Assembly: GCA_019843655.1 (NCBI GenBank)
Contig: JACDQD010000003.1
Span: 27,144,224-27,208,223, forward strand
DNA length: 64,000 nucleotides
DNA from: Lethocerus indicus
Lineage: Eukaryota > Arthropoda > Insecta > Hemiptera > Belostomatidae
Reading direction: 5' to 3'
In this document: piece by piece, positions 38,011-50,005 of the stretch
Layout of the letters: each line of letters starts with the position of its first letter
Numbering within the stretch: the stretch's first letter is position 1
The notes under the pieces: generated by a model
The model's input: only the letters and a program-made list of their open reading frames with translations
What the model was told of the DNA's origin: nothing
Databases searched by the model: none
Made by a program: the position numbers and the translations under genes

Positions 38011-39920
38011 AAGGGGAATTGTGCGACTTCCATTTGGGTGTGAGGAGTTACATCATCCCTCGGTATCAGTTGTTCAAATGCTGTTTCATTATTTATTTAA
38101 TATATGTTTTCAGAGAACTAATACGGGCTAATTTTCATAAAACTAATCCCTTCTTACAACTCGAAATATTTTATCAAACACATAACGGTTTCAATTTACT
38201 ATCAAAGGAATCATCGAGCTATAGATAAAGTACCAATCATTTTGTGGTTTAATAATTACTGTGATTTATATTTAGAAAGTGAAACAATGTCAGGTGACCG
38301 TTAAAAGGATACAGGAAATAATAATTACAATAAGCGCCTGTTTTTTATACGTGGAAAGGTTGTCCACTTCCAACCTTCATACCAAATCCTTCACATTTTT
38401 TTTCATACCCTTCACTCTTAAGGTTTTTATTTACGTTCAGAAGAAATAGAGGAGCAAAATAATTCAGTATCCATTTCTGATTTTGTTTGAATACTGCTCA
38501 AAGTATAATTACTGATAACAAATATTTTTATAACTAGTCCAAAATACCGAGGTTAATATATTTTGAATATATATTAATATATATTGAATATTTTATGAAC
38601 AAGAAAAATAATTTCTGAGACCGGTGGAATTGGGGACGGGAATGATAGGAACGAGGGAGACTCCGTAAACCTTAATACTTCAATTTTCTCCCCCTCGAAC
38701 AGAAAATACAACGGAAGAAATTGGTGGATTACGGTTTAAAAGGAATATCAAAAGACTTTAGTTTTCTTTCTTTCAAGAATGAAGTATTTCAATTAATCTG
38801 GAGAGTAAGAAGAGCTACGAGAAAACATGGTAGATATAAACCAGTTTAACTTAATAAAATCGGAGAGAAATGGTAAATTACGGACAGAAAACTAAAGTAG
38901 AATGGGATAATCAAAAAGAGTTCTGTCCCTAAAACGGCTGAATCAAATCTAGATAGGACTGCCTGGTGTCAAGTACCTATAACAGTTTTATTTTATTTCA
39001 AACGGCCCGTTAGTAAACCGGTTGATCGTGACTGATGCTAACTTCACTGGTAAAATTGAAAACGGCAGACGGCAAAAACTAAAATTTTATAAGAGGAATG
39101 GTCCAAATTAGCAATTTTTACCCGCTGGAAATATTGAGTTTTCTTAGGACTGTTCAGCGCATCAATGGCAATAAATTCAGCGCATAACGTAAACTGTATG
39201 CCACTGATTTTTGTCGTTTTTGCTTCTTGTGCAATAACTTGTAACGGACTTCGAACCGAAGGGAACGCAATTCGAAAATGTCACATTCTCAGGAACTATT
39301 CAAAGGCGATATAAATTCATGCTGCCCTCATGAGAATATTTCAAACTGTCAAATATTCCACTGGAATTGCATTCGAATTACGTTTCCCAATCAACTAATA
39401 ACCCGTATCGGCTTTCTTGGAGGCATAAATTCAAGCGGTGACGGTTGGGGCTAATCAAGTTTGATATAGGGCTCACTTCCCCGGCCTGATGGCCAGCCTC
39501 CAAATTTGAACAGAATTTAAATTGAGATCCCAGATCCGGTTTCGTCGAACGAAGATCCAATTTTTTGATAATGTCCCCCAGTACGCTCCAAGAATTAACA
39601 GGCCTCAATTGTAAGGATAATATTATTTACACGGCATCCTTTTAAGATTTTTTTGTGCACTGAATACAAGAAAAAACCAGCCTACCGCCTGGGCAGCGTA
39701 CCAAAGGGCAATGCCACTGATTCTGTTTCTGGCCTGCAACAACCGAAGTAGCTAAATATTTTCGAACCAAAATAAATTACCCAAACTTTCATGCGTAAAT
39801 CCAGTAAGCAGTACCATTTGTCCGAAACAGTTTTTTCCTATAGGGAAGCGACGAGTGTCGAGTCCAGTTAGACAGTAGAGGGAGTCAACAAAAAACGTCC
39901 GTCTCCTTTGGTAATTTCAA
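38011..39920. other. AT-rich stretch
   Basis: A 20-base AT-only palindrome at 38566-38585 is best explained by low complexity. No gene recognised. Confidence 0.5.
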
Positions 39921-40175
39921 TACAAATAATCCTTTGTGACTAATCGGCCGTCCTATAATTGATGCTTTTTTCGTGTGGGTACGACAGAGCCGGTCCCTTA
40001 TGATTAATGGGCGGGGGCACCCGGGAGACACTTGCCTGTTGTTGGTCACCCCATTATTCAAGCTCAGCCTTTAGCTCAAACATTACCCTAATGAACGCGA
40101 AGAACAAGATAAACACAAAACTCCGAAACACCGTCCCGTTTGAACTTATCTAATTATCGCCGCCATTTAATAGTT
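39921..40175. other. GC-rich island with Exd/Hox consensus, candidate enhancer
   Basis: Contains TGATTAATGG at 40001-40010 next to a G-rich run. The rest is CG-rich and lacks open frames. Confidence 0.4.
40001..40010 (+). promoter_or_regulatory. Exd/Pbx-Hox composite site match
   Basis: TGATTAATGG fits the established Exd/Pbx-Hox consensus TGATNNATNN exactly, including the Hox half TTAATGG. Occupancy is inferred. Confidence 0.35.
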
Positions 40176-41219
40176 CTTCACAGGTACAAAAAAAAGGGGG
40201 AAAAATTTAGCGTTTATTAAAAATAATCTTAAAGGGGAGTTTTTTTGTACGAATCAATTACCGAAAACTGGCCAACGAGACGATAAGGATAAACGAGGCG
40301 CAGAATGATTAAGTCAGAAATCAAGCCACTTGGTTTCGTTACAAGAAGCCCACCTATTATAAATCAGACCTCCCACATTCCACCGATAACGTGTCAGAAA
40401 TATTTGAACTGTACGAATTTAATGATTTCCGATGTTAAAACCATATCGTTTCTTATAAACACAGCACAGTGAACTATGCTATAACCTGTCCTTCGATATC
40501 TGATATATAATGAATAAAATCATAAATCATTAATGTCGAAATACAATTTAAATGACGTATCTTACCTACATATCAGAGCTATTTACTTAATAATATTTCC
40601 ATATCAAATTAAATACTGTCAACGGAGGGACTATGTAACAAAATAGATAATTACTGTCAATATACTTAATTATTTAGCTTTATTATTTTAATATACATAA
40701 TAAGCTAATTAACTCTGGGTTTGACGCTGGAGACTACACCAGTTTAGGCAAGGCAGTTGATCTACATGGATATAGACCCCGGACCCGGCACCCCAACTGT
40801 TAGAACATGCAAGTGTGTCGCTAAGCAACAGCCGAAATCTATTGCTTAGTAATATCCACCAAGCAGAATCTGAAACGCACCAAGTTCAAAGCCCCAGTGG
40901 TAGTTTCTGACGTGCGCACATAAATACGACGGGAGCGTTACAGCCACGACCTATTGTATTTTCAGCTAAAAATTGTCGGTTAAAAATAAGTGATCGGTCA
41001 ATCATCGATAAACATGAAAGTCAAAAAATAAAAAGTAAATAACTCGTGGCGTTTTACATCCCGTGCAGATACAGTGGGCCCATGCCGTTTTATGAAATAT
41101 TTTTATTATTTTCAGCAGCTCGAAAGTTTTTTCCGCTTTCTTCATCCCATCAGAATTATACAACTGACAAATTATTACATAAATATCATTAATGATATTA
41201 TAAAATGAAACGATCTTTT
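40176..41219. other. AT-rich stretch with a GC-richer middle
   Basis: 40720-40960 is GC-richer and contains a hairpin at 40821-40849 (arms CTAAGCAA/TTGCTTAG, 13-nt loop). No gene recognised. Confidence 0.4.
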
Positions 41220-41690
41220 ATCGCCGCATAATGCAGCGAGTTACATACTCAGGTAAGGGTCGTTCATTATATTTTTCTCCCTCCAGGACAGAAGGAATGA
41301 AGATCGCAAAATCGAGAAGGGGGACAGACACCCGGGGCAGAATGGTTAACGCCGGAATGGCCGAAACGGCGAGGGAAGGGGAGGAAATGGAGGTAGAGGA
41401 TTGTGGGAGAGATAGCGCGGGCGCCTGGTGACGGGCCATTGTTCGGGGGGCCGCTCGTCATAATGCCGTAGGGGCGGCCTCCAGGCACACACAACACTGC
41501 ACCTATTAATTATAGGCCGGACGAGAGGAGTGCAGGTGCCGGCTCCGATCACACAGCCCCCTACAATGGAATCGAACGCGGATAATCAATTGATCCTTCC
41601 CCTCCTACATCACCCGCACATAACTTCGGAGAACACCCCCGCGGACGGTTCGGCAAGGAATTTATATACGTATTTATATTGATATTTCTC
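41220..41690. other. GC-rich island with homeodomain dyad
   Basis: Very CG-rich. Open frames in several phases (41218-41552) are mutual shadows with no features. CCTATTAATTATAGG at 41502-41516 is a dyad around TAATT. Confidence 0.4.
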
Positions 41691-42639
41691 GGAACTGAAA
41701 TTAGGGCGGTGCAAACGGTTATTGGAGCGGAAGAACCATATATCCAAGCCGTAAATCGGAATGGAGGTGATAAAAAACACCTGCAAATTCTCTAAGGTAT
41801 CCCTCTCGGTCTGAATGAATAAATCGAATCGTGATTTGAAAGAGTTTAGTCAAATATTATTTCTTGATATAGATGCCCGATAATACTGAATATCGAACGG
41901 GAGTTTGTGTGGTTCCTTTTGTACGCATCATTCAGTTGTTCCAAAAAAGTGCATTTCAGACAAACTCAACAAGGAAATATAATACTTCAAATTCGTAAAA
42001 TAATTAAGTACTAACGGCAGGATACCTTGCCAGCCAAGTGCTGACTCAGTCCTACGTCAATATTACGGAGGGAATAAAGACCTGAAGCCAGCAGAAGACA
42101 TTTGAACTAATAGCTTTCTCACCTTATTACAAAAAACAAACTTAAAATAATGTCTGCTGTCAACGAAGCGTTAAACGTTACACCTGTGCAATTGATACGC
42201 TCTGAACTCGTATTCTGAACAGATATTTAATTAAAAATGGGATTCCAAATTTGGGAATATCCAATTTAAAAAAACGCGACAAACCGAAAATTAAATCGAT
42301 AAATAAGATAAATTTTTTTCCTTCCCTCGGCGCGACTCAGGAGGAACCCTGTCCTGTCACGAATCGTACAGTAAATATAAATTCGATGCTTTCTATAACA
42401 AAAAAAAATTGAGTAAACTTGAGCTCCACAATGAGCCTAAAATATTGAAATACTAGCTGAAGTATCCGGCCTTGCTCGGGGGTTTCACATCTATGAGAAA
42501 GCAGAATTGTAATTAAAAATATGTTTATTACAGAACTTGAGCGTACACTACATTCCGAGTTCTACCTTTCTATGCATAAACAATAATGTAAGATATAAGT
42601 ACCGGTGGCACCACTATTACGCTCGTTATCTCTGCAATG
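41691..42639. other. AT-rich stretch
   Basis: Nothing recognised. Confidence 0.5.
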
Positions 42640-42804
42640 ATATTATACTATTTACTGCTTCTATCTTAATGCATACATAGTTTGTAATCGGAGACATGAG
42701 ATGCATGCACGCTGAAAGTTTGGTGGAAATCGGTTCAGCCGTTTGGAAATGCATAACACACACACACACACAGACAAACGCCATTTGACAAATATTATAT
42801 AGAT
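42640..42804 (+). mobile_element. RTE-like LINE 3' end, truncated
   Basis: AAATCGGTTCAGCCGTTT at 42727-42744 is followed by a CA run (42757-42772), CAGACAAAC (42771-42779) and a short AT tail ending ATATTATATAGAT. This order (GGTTCAGCCGTTT, CA repeat, GACAAAC, AT tail with TATAGAT) is the familiar 3' terminus of RTE-type non-LTR retrotransposons in many animals. No reverse transcriptase remains upstream, so the insertion is heavily 5'-truncated. The left boundary is approximate. A SINE sharing this tail is an alternative. Confidence 0.6.
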
Positions 42805-43480
42805 CTGTACTCAATACTTAAATAGGACTCATAGTATTAATGTAAACTGATTGTGTGTAAGCCTCGACTTGTTTTTGTTGCTCTCCAACTTGCTTATCCA
42901 AAGACAAAAAGGCGCTAACAAAGAGAATCCACCGTAAACAGTGTGCTAATAAGGCGGAGTGCACCTTAGGATTGAGTGGCCGAGATAAGGCCCCGCCGTT
43001 CTATCTAATTGGCCGCCGACTTGTGTGCAGTCACGATTATCGAAAGGAGATAATCATAATTGGACCACAGTTTTTATATTTAATATCAACACTACATAAA
43101 TATTTACCAACTAATTGCTAAATTAATGACGATCGCCGTATATAGGAAGGCGACTGTTAAGTCGGCAAAACATAAAACGGCTTTACACAAATTGTACAAA
43201 AGATTTTTTTGCTCGCTGAGGGAATCAAAGCCAGACAACTTAAGGAAAAAATAAAGAAAACTCAATAATGTGTTAATTGGCCATAAAATATAAACACATC
43301 TAAGCGATAGTTACTAATCTACATAACAGTTTCTTAATCAATAACAACTCGATGTTGAAATATGATTGAATTTGTTTAAAGCAGGAAAATATGCCTCGTT
43401 CCTTTTATTATCCGCGTCATTTTCTGTCTAGTAGGCATTCGTTTGGTGAAAAATGACTGAATATTTCAACAGAAAAGTTG
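42805..43480. other. AT-rich stretch with a small GC patch
   Basis: A GC-richer patch lies at 42955-43030. Nothing recognised. Confidence 0.4.
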
Positions 43481-43725
43481 TCGAAATTTCGAACGGGTGA
43501 CCGGGCTCCGGGGAGTAGCCCGTGGCTTCCCCCGGGAGACCGGAGGGACAGAAGGTGGAATGAATATTCTACAGGTGCATTATTTAGTGGACCGGATGGC
43601 ACCGCTAATTTACGGGTGGAGAATTTCTAACAGTCAACTACAGAGCGGCCGCCATTGAAAGGGTTTTCCAATAACGTCACCGGAATAGGGTCGATTATTT
43701 AGCCCAAACCTGCCCACACACACAG
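43481..43725. other. GC-rich island
   Basis: CG-rich block without a gene. The minus frame 43417-43602 has no features. Confidence 0.35.
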
Positions 43726-43784
43726 GCACCCTTCAAACACAACGGTGTAATTAATACTGTTACAACAGAACAATCTAACTATTC

Positions 43785-43811
<27 letters not shown>
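43785..43811. repeat. (AT)n microsatellite
   Basis: An uninterrupted alternating AT tract of 27 bases. Confidence 0.95.
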
Positions 43812-43815
<4 letters not shown>

Positions 43816-44224
43816 CTATGAGTGTATTTTTATGTATCTTCCCTCTTATTATTAAACACGATAACCTCCTAATTATTAATGCTGAAGTCTATATATATTA
43901 ATTGAGCGATAACGCTTATGTGACTACATAACGGTACAGACCTTGAATTAAATATAACAAACACGCGACTTCAATTATCTTTCCCCTTTGTTCTATTAGC
44001 TTCTATTTAGGGAAAATAAACTCTGTTTTTCCTTTTCCGCGAAAGACAAAAGTCCGTTTTATTACGAGGGTAATTTCTGCCTCACCTGTGTGGGTAATCG
44101 ACCGCATGCAAATGGGCGCCTGTGTTTGTTGAAGTCAGGACGAGGAACACGGCCTTTCTTATAAACGGCCACTTCAAGAATGAAAAGCAGTTTCCTGTCC
44201 TTCAACAGGTATCGAGTTAACAAG

Positions 44225-44326
44225 CCGGACACAGCGATTCGAGAAGCAGAAAGAACCGATTGCAACTCAGTTGATTAAGCATTACAAGACTGCTGTAAAG
44301 CCCACAAACCACTAAGCTATGCCGGG
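44225..44326 (-). ncRNA. Degenerate tRNA-like cloverleaf, possible SINE head
   Basis: The minus strand reads CCCGGCA, then an A-box-like TAGCTTAGTGG, a D stem GCTT/GGGC (two wobbles), and a perfect 5-bp anticodon-type stem TTACA/TGTAA around the 7-nt loop GCAGTCT. A CTCGAAT loop like the T loop follows, then TGTCCGG, which pairs with CCCGGCA at six of seven positions. Against a working tRNA: position 33 is C instead of T, the T stem is poor, the CCA-side discriminator context is unclear, and about 33 bases fill the variable region. A decayed tRNA-derived SINE or tRNA pseudogene fits best. Confidence 0.25.
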
Positions 44327-44859
44327 CTCCAATCGGCGCTAATTCCCTTTCAATTACCCCTTTTTCCAAAATCTATTCTCATTATTATTTGGACATCCTG
44401 CCGCTTTTTGTTTTAGAGCGGTGGTCTTATAACTAGCATTTTAGATGGAACGTATTTGTTAGGGATTATAAAATAAGTTGGAACAGTAAATAGCGAAATC
44501 AAATTGTTGTTGTGAGAAATAAGATTCGAAATTAATTTTTCTTATAATCATACAACTGAAGAAAAAAACTAAAATTACATGCATTGAAAACTTAAAAAGT
44601 TAATTAATCCTCAAAAACAATATCAGTGTGAGTTTCTATTAACATAGAAATATTTCAGCCACTTGCCTGAAAAGGAGTCTTTGTCGCCTGACACTACTTC
44701 TTATTTGCCTTTAAGAAACCCGTTCTCTTTAGAAGGGTGAATGGTTTTCATCCTCTGACTCAACCAAAATGCATTGCGCAACCAAACAATGTTTGTTATT
44801 AGGCGAACAGAACCAAACATCCAATATTCCTACGGCGCCTATTTAACTAGTGAATTGAT

Positions 44860-45240
44860 ACCCAGGCTGAGTGGGTAGAGAAAGCTGAAAAAAGCTCCTA
44901 CTTAATTTTGTCCCCGCCCCTTTTTCTATCTCTATTGGCTCACATTTTGATGAGGCCCCCTCGGCTTCAGATTCTTTCCAAGGCGCCCGTCTTTTCATCT
45001 ACTCCGGACACTTTAACGTTCTACTTCGTTATTTCAAACCTGACTTCGTTTAGGGGCCTCCCTCCTCCTCTCCGGCTTCCACACTGAATACACTCGGGGA
45101 ATAATTTCATGTTTCTGACCTCTTTTGAGCGAATCATCTCGAGTGACCCGGTGAAAGCTTGACGGGTCCAGAATTTAAAACGGGGAGCGTTTCAGAAGGA
45201 AGAAATGCCGTAGGAAATTGTCTCGCAGAAGGAACGAGGA
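44860..45240. other. GC-richer island
   Basis: Pyrimidine-rich, then mixed, GC-rich sequence. It ends near a 14-base direct repeat GGAGCGTTTCAGAA at 45184-45197 and 45247-45260. No open frame of note. Confidence 0.35.
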
Positions 45241-45735
45241 AAATAAGGAGCGTTTCAGAATTTTATTTAATTTATCAAAATTTTAATGAATATACGTAAG
45301 CACAGTAGCCTAAAATGTTCATCTTCAGAAATAATAATCATATTTCAGTATCTAGTGCCAATTAACCTCTAATTAGGTGATTATAACATGCAATCATCGT
45401 TAAAGTACAGTGCATTCAATAAATGTAATATATCAAATATATTTATTTGACATTCCACAATAAATTACTTGATATTAATACCTGCAATTATTTGTGAAGT
45501 ACTTACTCATTATTCATAATCAGGAAATTTAATCATAGCTCCAGCTGTAATCTAAAAGAGCCAAAGGAGCATGTTATCTAATGGAAAGTTTCCAATATAG
45601 TGAAACTCGTTCAAGTGTTCTCCAAAAACAGGAAGAATCTAGGATAGATAGGGGTTCAACGACTGTTTGGAGTTAAAATAACGCAAATAAAGCCTAATTA
45701 CTGCCTAATACCAAGTTTCGAACAAATATTCAGCT
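45241..45735. other. AT-rich stretch
   Basis: Nothing recognised. Confidence 0.5.
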
Positions 45736-46350
45736 TGGGCCCCGGCGCTTTATAATGCGCTACGTGCGACCCAACATAAATCAAAATATAAACGGGACAC
45801 AAAATTCAATTTTAATTCGTAAAGAGAGGGAGCCGCTGTATACTTCATGCCCAATGATTGTCGGACTCGTAAATCCGCTCGGGGCGCATTAATTATGCGT
45901 GGACGCGTACAAATAACGAAACGGGAAAACGAAATGAAAGCCTACCGGAGTCGGAGCCAGGCTCACGTCGCGCAAATCGGCCCGCTCCCCGTTAGCCCAT
46001 GATTTATTTTCCGTCCAGGATGGAATCGACCCCAAGGCGGGAGCAAAGAATTAGTTACAGTTTAATACGCGATAGTCCCGCCGGCCCAGAGCCAATCGTA
46101 AATCTTCTCCACGTCCGGGACAAATTTTTAATAAACCCGTGAAGAGAAATGGGCAGTCGGACAATCGTCTTCGGAGTCGACGTCTCCGGTTGGGATTTTC
46201 GAATTAACAGTCCGACTTGTTAGACCCCAAGCCGGGGTATCTTCAAACCTTCCGGGTTTAATTATCGGACGGAGAGAGAAAGTGCGGCCGGCAGCATTGC
46301 GACGTCCCCGAAGGGAAAATCGCAGGTTATCTGTTAGGTCAGCACCCATG
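45736..46350. other. GC-rich island with homeodomain dyad, candidate enhancer
   Basis: One of the longest CG-rich blocks. CGCATTAATTATGCG at 45885-45899 is a dyad around TAATT. CATGATTTATTTTCC (near 45999) and AGTTTAATACGCG (near 46059) are further AT cores in GC flanks. The minus frame 46128-46349 has no recognised product. Confidence 0.4.
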
Positions 46351-47180
46351 GGACAGGCAAAGTCTACAATCCAGGCACTGAACTCCTCACACTAGCACTA
46401 GGACCTTTCGAGCAGTAAGAATCTTAATTATTACAACAACATATGAAATATATTGCCTGTACATTATGAATACATATTAAATTGTCGTACACCCAATATA
46501 CCTTAACAGATAATAAATGAAATTCATTGAAGTGGTATTTGACTGCTCTTATCAATGCTGCTTTAAATTTGAACCAATTATATTCGTAAAATAAAACAGC
46601 TACAAAAATAGTAGTATATAGTTTAATCGTATTACCAGAATATTTTTCTAAGTACTACTGCGCTACAGCGATATTTCATTTATTAAGCACTTTCTAACCT
46701 GTACTTAAGGACCGCATAAATATCGACGTTTGTAAGGCAAGGTGCGAAAAAATTGCTCCAAGATTTTAGTATTCAGCGACCTTGGGTCGGACCCCTGTGA
46801 ATAATACTATTAAGCTACAATTCGCATTTAGCGAGCCACGTATATATCTGGTTCTGAATTTATTACACGTCTCAAAATGTTTGTCTAAATTGTAATTATT
46901 CAACCTTAAAATAGTCATGATTTTAAAAAGTGTTGAGCTAATAAACTAAACTAAATTTGAAAGTGAATGAAAATTATATAATTGGGAACGTTCAAATGTA
47001 TAGAGGAATGAATTCACGATCACTAAAAATAACCAGACCAATTTAAAGCCTGTCCGAAAAAAGGTATAAGATACCGGGAAAAAGGTTCATTAATTTTAAA
47101 ACTAAGTTCTTTATACAATAATTCCTTTCTGGAGTAGGGGCATTGTATTAGAAAACCACACAAAGCACGAAAGAGGATCC
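46351..47180. other. AT-rich stretch
   Basis: Nothing recognised. Confidence 0.5.
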
Positions 47181-47350
47181 CAATATTTGAATATTCATGA
47201 GTTCCGTCCCGGGAGGGCCGAGCACACTCCCACCGACCCTTTCCCTCGGCCATAAATGAGTTTCCATTCAACCCGCGTAAATTTGTTATTTTAAGCGTAG
47301 ATTTTGTCGGAAATAAACTCCCTTTTCCGCCGGCGGATTTTCAACAGAAT
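47181..47350. other. Small GC-rich island
   Basis: Contains CGGCCATAAATGAG near 47247, with the AbdB/Cdx-like core CCATAAA. Confidence 0.3.
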
Positions 47351-48180
47351 CCAGTCAATACAGGCCGTAGTATGTTATACGCATGAATAGTGCTCCAAAT
47401 ACAGCCCAGAACTGAAGAATTTATCAAACGTCAGTTTCTTAAAATCGTCGATTTCAGTAATATATTTCAAATAGCATAAATAGAGTATTCGCGCTGTTGC
47501 GGGCAGGACGTCGATATTGGTATACAACATGCACATTGGTATGTGATTTTATTTCATAGAAGATTCATGTTTAAACTTGACTTTATAATATTTTCCGAGC
47601 GCTCTTATAACTCTAACTCTTTACGCTTATTCCCAACGCGTTTAAACTAAACGACCGCATGATTTCATTTTATTGTTACTTGGTTTCCAAGAAATCTGCG
47701 CTCAATTTCTATATTCCACGGGGTAATAGAATTGATATTTATCTTCAAACCGCAAATATAACGTATGATTGAAATTCACATCGTTTCCCGTAGCAATGGC
47801 TCGCGGCAGAGGTCGTACATGAGGGCATATAATCAATGCTGCAAACCAAATCGAACACAATCGTTTCCTAATATTTTATTCAATTCTCATTTAGCTAAGG
47901 TATTTGCTAGGGGGGTCCGCATGGGTTAGGAATAGGATGATTTTTCAATTTAACTTGAACAATAATATCATCAACTTGCCTATGTGTTCTTAAGCCAGAC
48001 CGCATTTACAGAAAGTGTATGGAACGTGTGCGTTTTGAAGATGTAATTCTATAATATGTTATGTAATAATATAAAACTAGACCATATAACAGACCGCAGA
48101 TAGTTAGGATCCGCACGAATGTCATACATACCCAAATATATTCCCTATAATACATATAGATTATTATATGCCACTAGTAA
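47351..48180. other. AT-rich stretch
   Basis: Nothing recognised. Confidence 0.5.
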
Positions 48181-48440
48181 GCTTAAACACTTAGCCGCCT
48201 GTTCAGTCAAACGCCGAAACGGCTGGAGATAGAGTGGGAGAGGACGTCATTAGCATATCTCGCCTAATGTATCCAATTAGCGTAATGTCCCGGTATAAAT
48301 TAGGACCGCTCTCTATGCTTGGGACGTTTACGATGCGATACCGTCATTTATTTTTTCCCGCCCGCCCCGGTCCTTATTTGTAACAATTAAAGACGAAATA
48401 CGAGCGGTGTTAAGCGAAAAAATACGGCGGCCTGCGATTT
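48181..48440. other. GC-rich island with homeodomain and POU-like cores
   Basis: TCATTAGCATATC near 48248 resembles an octamer-like POU site, and CCAATTAGCG near 48271 holds an NK/Hox-type AATTAG core. No gene recognised. Confidence 0.35.
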
Positions 48441-48524
48441 CGTATTTTAATACTGAGAGATTAGATACGAAACCTTTAATTACAGGCAGGCAGTACAGGT
48501 TATAATGAAACACAGGGATGCAAT

Positions 48525-48547
48525 AATAATAAATAAATAAATAAATA
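48525..48547. repeat. (AATA)n short tandem repeat
   Basis: About four AATA units preceded by AATAAT. It could be a simple repeat or the tail of a lost retroelement. Confidence 0.7.
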
Positions 48548-50005
48548 TGTACAGGGTGAGTAAATTTGAGGAATAAACCGAATGACCGAAATGTGCATTA
48601 TTTCATTCCCATGTCCAATCCCTATCGCCAAATAACGTGATACTAACTTAGTTGTCGAGTGGGTTCATTTTCAACCGCGCCTGCCGTGGAGTGAGAAGTG
48701 AAGTGTGATACAAAACTAATAAAGCGGGTATACGAAGAGGAGTCCTGAATGAAACCACTAACGAGGAAATAATCCCTCTTTCGAGACAATAGAATAAACA
48801 CGAATGGATATGAATTCTAAAGGTCAGAATAGAATTTTCTGGACTCGATTACACTACCACAAAGCTCACCTGTCACTATCGCATACGAAAATAATGAAGT
48901 GAGGTCGACATTATTGGATAACTCCAATGGGTGGAGAAGCTGTAATAAAGAGAACACGTGGAAATCAGCGTCCAGGTCACACAGCGGTTTATACATGTAT
49001 AACTGACAACATTACCTGCCCCAATGTAATGTTCCCAGTTCCTGACCTCGTGTTCTGAAGTAGGGGTGGGTGGATTTAAGGAAATTCGTTATCGAATGTT
49101 TCCAAAACTAATATTATCCTCACAATATATTATCGATCTACCAAATCGGAAAAGTAATTTTATTACCTTGCAATGAAAAACAGAAAATAATACATCGCCA
49201 ATTCCACGAAATAATAACGTATTCCCAGGAGATATATCGAAAATAAAATATCGGTCAAATCTGAACAGAGCAAATTAAATTTACAATTTGTGTACAACGG
49301 AAGGGGAGAGTCAATATGGTGTTCAGATGAAAATTTAAATCCGATCCGCGTTCCGGATTCATTTATAATGGATCGTTAAACCATGAAGGGACAGGACACA
49401 CATGGAATTCTAAAACAATTTCTAATTAACAGTGCAATATACACGTATACCGAGGATTCTGAATGGCGAAATGACTAGAATTTTTTTTAACTATTGCAAA
49501 ATTATTAGAATATTTTTAAATATCAATAATAGACAATTCGAGGTGATCAATTTAATTTATAGGGTCGGGATATTAGAGATATTTAAAAACTGAACTAACA
49601 AATTTACAATTAATTTCGAATGCGTTTCCAAAATTTTGAGGTATACTTTTGGACACAATTTCATTGGCCTCGTATTAAATACATAATAAATTGTGATGTT
49701 TTTACCAAGGGTAATTTGGTTAGACCAAGCTATGACAAATAGCTAAGGGTTAATTTGTTCTTTGCGGCCGATAAACAATGCTAGTAAATTATCAACTGTT
49801 TAAAATGTCAACACCACAATGATTATCAATCCTATTTCTAAAAATGAATATAATTTTCGAATCTTATTTTGTCTTTATGATGCGTACTAAATTCTAGATA
49901 AACGGTATTTCAGTGGGATAAGCTCCGGTCCCGATACGAACCCAATGTATATGTAGACCGCATATCGTGCGAGAAATTGAAACGGTTATTTGGTATCGAT
50001 TGGTT
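48548..50005. other. AT-rich stretch
   Basis: Nothing recognised. Confidence 0.5.

Noticed and set aside
38566..38585. 20-base perfect palindrome of A and T only
   Set aside because: Alternating AT sequence is self-complementary by nature, so there is no evidence of function.
48548..48580. TACAGGGTGAG after the AATA repeat, reminiscent of transposon ends
   Set aside because: No matching inverted end or target duplication could be found nearby.
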